Shown piece after piece: positions 13,800-18,566 of a DNA stretch of 18,566 bases. A program made the position numbers and the translations under genes. The DNA lies in the NCBI GenBank assembly GCA_046302855.1, contig JBKCHH010000017.1, positions 1 through 18,566 on the forward strand. Direction: 5' to 3'. The DNA comes from JBKCHH01 sp046302855 (GTDB taxonomy: Bacteria; Pseudomonadota; Alphaproteobacteria; Rickettsiales; UBA8987). Below the pieces are notes generated by a model. It did no database searches. It saw nothing but the letters and a program-made list of their open reading frames with translations, and was not told the DNA's origin. Positions within the stretch are counted from its first letter, which is position 1, and every line of letters starts with the position of its first letter.

Positions 13800-15131
13800 A
13801 TGAAAAATAAAGATTATAACAATCTTTCTCCTAAAGAGATAGTGTCTGAACTAGATAGATTTATTATTGGGCAGAAGGATGCTAAAAAGGCAGTAGCCAT
13901 AGCCCTTCGCAATAGGTATCGCCGAAAAATGGTAAAACAGCCATTAAAGGATGAAATTACGCCCAAAAATATTTTAATGATTGGCCCAACCGGGGTTGGA
14001 AAAACAGAAATCTCAAGAAGGCTTGCAAAACTTACCAACGCACCCTTCGTAAAGGTAGAATCAACCAAATTTACGGAAGTTGGCTATGTGGGCAAAGATG
14101 TGGATTCTATAATTCGCGATCTAGTAGAAAATGCCTATAATTTAATTCGCGATAAAAACCTAATCGAGGTAAAAAAAGAGGCGGAAAAAAATGCGGAAAA
14201 AAGAATCTTAGATGCTTTAGTTGGCAAAGATTCTAGCGAAGAAACTAGGCAAAAGTTTAAAAAAATGTTGGAGAGTGGCAAGCTAGAAAAAAGTGAAATT
14301 GAAATTGAGATAAAAGATAATTCCTCCCCCTTTACCTCTTTTGATATACCCGGTATGCCAAGTGGTGCACAGATGGGAATGTTAAATATTACCGATATGC
14401 TTGGCAAGGCAATGGGTAAAAATACCAAAAAAACTAGCCTTACTGTAGAAGAGGCCAGAAAGCATCTATTAAAAGATGAGGGCGAAAAATTAATAGATAA
14501 TGAAAGAATTTCTAAACAGGCATTAGATTTAGCTGAAAATGAAGGAATAGTATTTATAGACGAAATAGATAAAATATCGGTTAGAAGTGAAGGTAGGGGC
14601 GGGGCAGAAGTAAGCAGAGAAGGGGTGCAAAGAGATTTACTCCCCATTTTAGATGGCACAACGGTAACTACCAAATACGGCACGGTTAAAACTGATTATA
14701 TTTTGTTTATTGCCAGTGGTGCTTTCCACCTAGCAAAGCCTTCTGATTTACTGCCAGAGTTGCAGGGTAGATTGCCAATTAGGGTGCAGATGGATCCTCT
14801 AACTGAAAGTGACCTCCTTAGCATTCTAAAAGAACCAGAATCTAGCCTAATCAAGCAATATACGGCACTGCTCGCCATTGATAAATATGAGGTTTTTTTC
14901 AAGGAAGAGGCTCTTAAAGAAATTGCTCATATAGCCTATACAGTAAACAGTAATGTAGAAAATATTGGTGCTAGACGCTTACATACTATTATGGAAAAGC
15001 TACTGGAAGAAATTAGTTTTGAGGCTGGCAATAATAAAGATAAGGTTTCCTTCACAATAGATAAAAAATATGTGAATGAAAAGTTAAGCGAAATTGCCAA
15101 ATCACAAGATTTAAGTAAGTTTATTTTGTAA
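13800..15131 (+). CDS. hslU: HslU ATPase of the HslUV protease
   Basis: A 443-aa AAA+ unfoldase that feeds proteins to the HslV peptidase. It opens with LSPKEIVSELDRFIIGQKDAKKAVAIALRNRYRR, followed by Walker A GPTGVGKT (62-69), the pore loop GYVG (95-98), the helical I-domain (about 110-240), Walker B and DEID (254-257), then SREGVQRDLLPILDG and the sensor region NIGARRLHTIMEKLLEEISF. It ends in LSKFIL, the C-terminal tail that activates HslV. All key motifs are intact. hslV is not upstream, its usual place; an outer-membrane protein gene is there instead. The stop is 9 bases from that of convergent dctA, with no hairpin visible between them. Confidence 0.97.
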   Translation: MKNKDYNNLSPKEIVSELDRFIIGQKDAKKAVAIALRNRYRRKMVKQPLKDEITPKNILMIGPTGVGKTEISRRLAKLTNAPFVKVESTKFTEVGYVGKDVDSIIRDLVENAYNLIRDKNLIEVKKEAEKNAEKRILDALVGKDSSEETRQKFKKMLESGKLEKSEIEIEIKDNSSPFTSFDIPGMPSGAQMGMLNITDMLGKAMGKNTKKTSLTVEEARKHLLKDEGEKLIDNERISKQALDLAENEGIVFIDEIDKISVRSEGRGGAEVSREGVQRDLLPILDGTTVTTKYGTVKTDYILFIASGAFHLAKPSDLLPELQGRLPIRVQMDPLTESDLLSILKEPESSLIKQYTALLAIDKYEVFFKEEALKEIAHIAYTVNSNVENIGARRLHTIMEKLLEEISFEAGNNKDKVSFTIDKKYVNEKLSEIAKSQDLSKFIL

Positions 15132-15140
15132 GGGTGAACA

Positions 15141-16463
15141 CTAAACACTACTCTCAAGCCTAGCTTCCGCCTTACCAGAAAGAATTTTTTTTGCCTTTTC
15201 TGTATCAAGGGAATTTTCCCATTTGGCTACAAACAGGGTGGCAACACCGTTGCCAATAAGGTTTGTTACCGAGCGTCCTTCTGCCATAAATCTATCAATG
15301 CCTAAAATAAGGGCAACTGAGGCAACTGGAATATGGCCAACGGAATTAATAGTGGCAGAAAGCACAATAAAGGCACTACCCACAACCCCGGCCGCCCCTT
15401 TTGAAGTAAGCATCATGATTGCCAGCAAGGCAATTTGCTGCTCAAGACCAAAAGGCGTATTGGTAGCTTGCGCTAAGAAAATAGCTGCTAGGGTTAAATA
15501 AATTGCAGTGCCATCAAGGTTGAATGAATAGCCGGTTGGCAAAACCATCCCAACAACTGATGGCTTGCAACCCAGCGCCTTCAGCTTATCTACCATTCTA
15601 GGAAAAACGGTTTCCGATGAGCATGTGCCAAGCACGATAAGCAATTCTTCTTTTATATATTTAATAAATTGGAAAACATTAAGCCCAATAATTTTCATTA
15701 TTCCGCCAAGAATAATTACAACAAACAATATGCAGGTTATATAAAAACCAATTAGCAGTTTGCCAAGTGGAATAAGGGTTGAAATTCCATATTCACCAAT
15801 CGTATAGGCCATAGCTCCAAAAGCACCAAAGGGGGCTACCTTCATTACTATACCAACAATTCCAAAAAGCAGGTGAGAAAAATCTTCTATTAGCCTTATC
15901 ATTGGTTTTGCGGGCTCGCCCATTGCAATGGCAGCGGCGGCAAATAAAAGGGCGATGAAAAGCACTTGCAAAATTTCTCCTTCTGTAAAGGCACTAACAA
16001 AGGTGCGTGGAATTACATGCAGAGCAAAATCTTGAAAAGATTCTAGTTTAGGTTTACCAGATAAGGCATTTTCGGCAGCTTTTGGGTCTAACTTTGCGCC
16101 ATCTATATTCATCCCCACCCCCGGTTTTGCCACATTAGCAACCACTAGACCTATTATTAAGGAAAGGGTACTTATAATTAAAAAATAACTAAGTGCCTTA
16201 ATGGCTACCCGCCCAGCACTACGCATATTATCCATAGAGGTAATGCCAACTACCACCGTGCAGAAAATAATAGGTCCAATAAGCATTTTAATAAGGCGAA
16301 TAAAACCATCGCCCAAAATTTTCATCTCTACCCCAGTTTGCGGATAAAAATGCCCCAGCAAAACGCCAAGCACAATGGCTAGTAGTACCTGTGCGTAAAG
16401 GTGGGATAAGATAAACTTTTTCTTTTTGGGCTTATTAACTTTTGTAGTATCTATAACTATCAT
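15141..16463 (-). CDS. dctA: C4-dicarboxylate/cation symporter DctA
   Basis: A 440-aa inner-membrane symporter of the dicarboxylate/amino acid:cation family that imports succinate, fumarate and malate. Several hydrophobic helices are followed by LLIVLGTCSSETVFPRMVDKL (the serine-rich re-entrant hairpin). Next come GYSFNLDGTAIYLTLAAIFL, the second hairpin MMLTSKGAAGVVGSAF and the substrate-binding GIDRFMAEGRSVTNLIGN. The GIDRFMAEGRSVTN block and AKWE near the end are DctA-type rather than GltP-type. Length is normal. The ATG at 16463 has no clear Shine-Dalgarno. The 123-base gap to sucB contains short palindromic stretches but no convincing terminator. Confidence 0.94.
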   Translation of the reverse strand: MIVIDTTKVNKPKKKKFILSHLYAQVLLAIVLGVLLGHFYPQTGVEMKILGDGFIRLIKMLIGPIIFCTVVVGITSMDNMRSAGRVAIKALSYFLIISTLSLIIGLVVANVAKPGVGMNIDGAKLDPKAAENALSGKPKLESFQDFALHVIPRTFVSAFTEGEILQVLFIALLFAAAAIAMGEPAKPMIRLIEDFSHLLFGIVGIVMKVAPFGAFGAMAYTIGEYGISTLIPLGKLLIGFYITCILFVVIILGGIMKIIGLNVFQFIKYIKEELLIVLGTCSSETVFPRMVDKLKALGCKPSVVGMVLPTGYSFNLDGTAIYLTLAAIFLAQATNTPFGLEQQIALLAIMMLTSKGAAGVVGSAFIVLSATINSVGHIPVASVALILGIDRFMAEGRSVTNLIGNGVATLFVAKWENSLDTEKAKKILSGKAEARLESSV

Positions 16464-16586
16464 CTATTTTTATTTCTATTAACTTATGAAGAGAAATCAT
16501 TAATCAAATGCTTATGCAAGGTCAAGATGAAATAAATTAGTTTCTTTGGTCTTTCCTGATTTTTTCCGCCACCTAAAATAACCTTC

Positions 16587-17756
16587 CTAAACTCCAAGCA
16601 ACAATCTAGCAGGGTCTTCAATAGCTTCTTTTACCTTCACTAGAAAGGTTACCGCCTCTTTACCATCAATTATGCGGTGGTCGTATGAAAGGGCAACATA
16701 CATCATTGGCCTTATTTTCACCTCACCCTTAATGGCCACTGGCCTTTCTTCTATCTTATGTAGCCCCAAAATGCCAGATTGCGGCGGGTTAATAATTGGC
16801 GTTGAAAGTAGCGATCCATAAACGCCACCATTAGAAATGGTAAAGGTTCCGCCTTGAAGCTCTTCCACCTTTAACTTTCCTTCCCTTGCCCTGTTGCCAA
16901 ACTGCGTGATTTCTTTTTCGATTTCTGCCATGTTTTTTCTATCTGCATCCCTTAAAACTGGCACTACCAAACCTTGTGAGCCACCAACTGCCACGCCTAA
17001 ATCATAGTAGTTTTTGTAAACAATTTCATCCCCATCTATTTCTGCATTTACGGCTGGAATTTCTTTTAAAGCAGAAATTACCGCCTTGGCGAAAAAAGAC
17101 ATAAAGCCCAATTTTACACCATGCACCTTTTCGAATTGATCTTTATATTGATTACGCAGAGCCATTATACTGCTCATATCAATTTCGTTAAAAGTGGTTA
17201 GAATGGCTGCCACATTTTGCGATTCCTTTAACCTTTTAGCAATTACTTGGCGAAGTTTGGTCATTTTAACCCTTTCTTCCCTTTTTTCATTGTGAGTTGA
17301 AGAGCTAGAAATAGCCTCAAGAACATCCCCCTTAGTAATTCTGCCATCTTTTCCAGAGCCTTGTATTTTGTTGGCATCAATACCAGATTCTTCAGCTATT
17401 TTTCTAGAGGCTGGACCAGAGCTTTCTAAACCAATAGTTTTAGTAAATTCTTGTTTGGCTGTGGCTGGAATGGCTTGCGGTTTTGCAGTAGCTGTGGCAG
17501 AATTTACGGTAGATACGCCACCTGCCTCTAAAATAGCCAAAACCTCTCCCTGCTTTACCGTTGCCCCTTGTTTTTTAAGAATTGATTTTATAGTGCCACT
17601 TGCAGCGGCATTTACCTCTAAAGTTACCTTGTCTGTTTCAAGCTCGGCTAAAAGCTCATCTTGCTTTACAAAATCCCCCTCCTTTTTATGCCATTTGGCA
17701 ATGGTTGCTTCAGATACAGATTCACCAAGGGTGGGAGTTTTTATTTCAATAGCCAT
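16587..17756 (-). CDS. sucB: 2-oxoglutarate dehydrogenase E2 (succinyltransferase)
   Basis: A 389-aa dihydrolipoyl succinyltransferase, the core of the 2-oxoglutarate dehydrogenase complex in the TCA cycle. It contains one lipoyl domain (1-78) with lipoylated Lys43 in ELETDKVTLEVNA and an Ala/Thr-rich linker (80-108). A peripheral-subunit-binding domain follows (112-150: SGPASRKIAEESGIDANKI, GSGKDGRITKGDVLEAI), then the catalytic domain ending in LSYDHRIIDGKEAV with His360 and Asp364. The opening MAIEIKTPTLGESVSEATIAKW marks the succinyl- rather than the acetyltransferase. sucA and lpd are not beside it; dctA is next on the same strand. Confidence 0.95.
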   Translation of the reverse strand: MAIEIKTPTLGESVSEATIAKWHKKEGDFVKQDELLAELETDKVTLEVNAAASGTIKSILKKQGATVKQGEVLAILEAGGVSTVNSATATAKPQAIPATAKQEFTKTIGLESSGPASRKIAEESGIDANKIQGSGKDGRITKGDVLEAISSSSTHNEKREERVKMTKLRQVIAKRLKESQNVAAILTTFNEIDMSSIMALRNQYKDQFEKVHGVKLGFMSFFAKAVISALKEIPAVNAEIDGDEIVYKNYYDLGVAVGGSQGLVVPVLRDADRKNMAEIEKEITQFGNRAREGKLKVEELQGGTFTISNGGVYGSLLSTPIINPPQSGILGLHKIEERPVAIKGEVKIRPMMYVALSYDHRIIDGKEAVTFLVKVKEAIEDPARLLLGV

Positions 17757-17851
17757 AAAATCTTTAAGTGTTTAAGTTTCCCGAAGTTTTTAATTGCAAA
17801 AAAACACAAAGTAAATGAGAAAAAATTATTACAATATTTAATCTCTAAACA

Positions 17852-18566
17852 ATGCGTATTTTATATAAACAAAAAATTTTGCTAGCAATAATTCAAGAAT
17901 TAAATGAAACAGATAAAAATCTTCTACAAAACTTAGTTTATAATTTTATTTGCCAGAAAAAAGGAACGCAAAATATATACTATTTCAATAACTTAAATAA
18001 CCATCCCTACTCTTTTGAACTTGAAAATGATATTCAAACTTTAACTACCAAAAATACACTTTCAGCAAAAAGATACGCAGTTGAGCTTGATTTGCTAGAT
18101 AAATTTGCCATTCAACATTTAAAAAACACTAAAAATGAAATTTTTGAAATTCCAGAAATCCATCATCAAAAAAGCACAAACAATGCTTTATATACAATAG
18201 GTTATGAAGGCATTTCAATAGACGAATATATAAATAAATTGCTAAAACATAATATAAAAATTTTGTGTGATGTTAGAAAAAACGCCTATTCCAACAAGTT
18301 TGGCTTTTCAAAAGAGTTGCTTCAAAAGGCTTTGAATATTTTTGATATAAAATATTTTCATCTGCCCAATTTGGGCATTGAAAGCAGTGAGCGAAAAAAC
18401 CTAGTAGCAGAAAAAAATCATACTAAATTATTTGCAGATTATAAGCAAAAGGTATGCAATGCCCAAAATGCAAAGCCACTAATTGATTTTATTAACGGCA
18501 AAGAAAATATTGCCATTACCTGCTTTGAAAAAGATTATAACCTTTGCCACAGGGGCACTTTAAGCC
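17852..18566 (+). CDS. DUF488 domain protein, 3' end cut by window
   Basis: An open frame runs from the ATG at 17852 to the window end (238 codons, no stop). The N-terminal ~105 residues (MRILYKQKILLAIIQELNET onwards) look like a helical accessory domain. The DUF488 domain begins at about residue 113: YTIGYEGISIDEYINKLLKH, then ILCDVRKNAYSNKFGF and, near the end, CFEKDYNLCHR (224-234), the conserved Cys/His-containing motif of the family. DUF488 function is not settled, and I assign none. No Shine-Dalgarno is visible. It is divergent from sucB across 95 AT-rich bases. Confidence 0.82.
   Translation, partial: MRILYKQKILLAIIQELNETDKNLLQNLVYNFICQKKGTQNIYYFNNLNNHPYSFELENDIQTLTTKNTLSAKRYAVELDLLDKFAIQHLKNTKNEIFEIPEIHHQKSTNNALYTIGYEGISIDEYINKLLKHNIKILCDVRKNAYSNKFGFSKELLQKALNIFDIKYFHLPNLGIESSERKNLVAEKNHTKLFADYKQKVCNAQNAKPLIDFINGKENIAITCFEKDYNLCHRGTLS

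Noticed and set aside
14135..14683. 182-codon minus-strand frame inside hslU
   Set aside because: hslU is intact with all AAA+ motifs; the opposite frame is Ser/Leu-rich shadow sequence.
15132..15140. Terminator between convergent hslU and dctA
   Set aside because: The junction has only short direct repeats (GTGAACACTAAACAC region) and no stable stem.

Overview
The window is AT-rich, gene-dense chromosomal DNA that looks like an alphaproteobacterium, probably a Rickettsiales-like or otherwise reduced, host-associated lineage. The evidence is the strong A/T bias, alphaproteobacterial-type XerC, FliH, PmbA and 2-oxoglutarate dehydrogenase E2 proteins, a VirB2-type pilin, and a DivL-like sensor pseudokinase, which is a hallmark of the alphaproteobacterial CckA/CtrA cell-cycle circuit. 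Lineage is inferred from protein character only; no rRNA is present. No gap without a gene exceeds 300 bases.

Layout. (1) 114-1263, minus: ribosomal operon rpsF-rpsR-rplI. (2) 1428-3526, minus, with 3649-4098 upstream: a cassette of small exported or low-complexity proteins. These are a collagen-like lipoprotein, a YfdX-like lipoprotein, a one-helix membrane protein, a very hydrophilic internally duplicated protein and a secreted Lys/Glu-rich coiled-coil protein. (3) 4171-6366, plus: a membrane-anchored thioredoxin, xerC (overlapping it), tRNA-Cys and rpe. (4) 6379-7579, minus: pyrF, convergent with rpe through a shared hairpin, and a solitary VirB2-like pilin with its own promoter and terminator. 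(5) 7671-12921, plus: a tightly packed run pstB, fliH-like, pmbA, divL-like and a CysG N-terminal-like dehydrogenase, followed by an outer-membrane barrel protein (12961-13698) and hslU (13800-15131). (6) 15141-17756, minus: dctA and sucB. (7) 17852-18566, plus: a DUF488 gene cut by the window end.

How the genes work together. dctA (C4-dicarboxylate uptake) next to sucB (TCA cycle) suggests growth on imported dicarboxylates. The pstB-to-divL run mixes an ABC ATPase, a flagellar/type III export ATPase regulator, a peptide-maturation protease subunit and a cell-cycle pseudokinase. The two most interesting points are the DivL-like protein, with Tyr at the phospho-acceptor position and an eroded ATP-binding domain, and the cassette of exported small proteins, whose combination I do not recognise as a described system.
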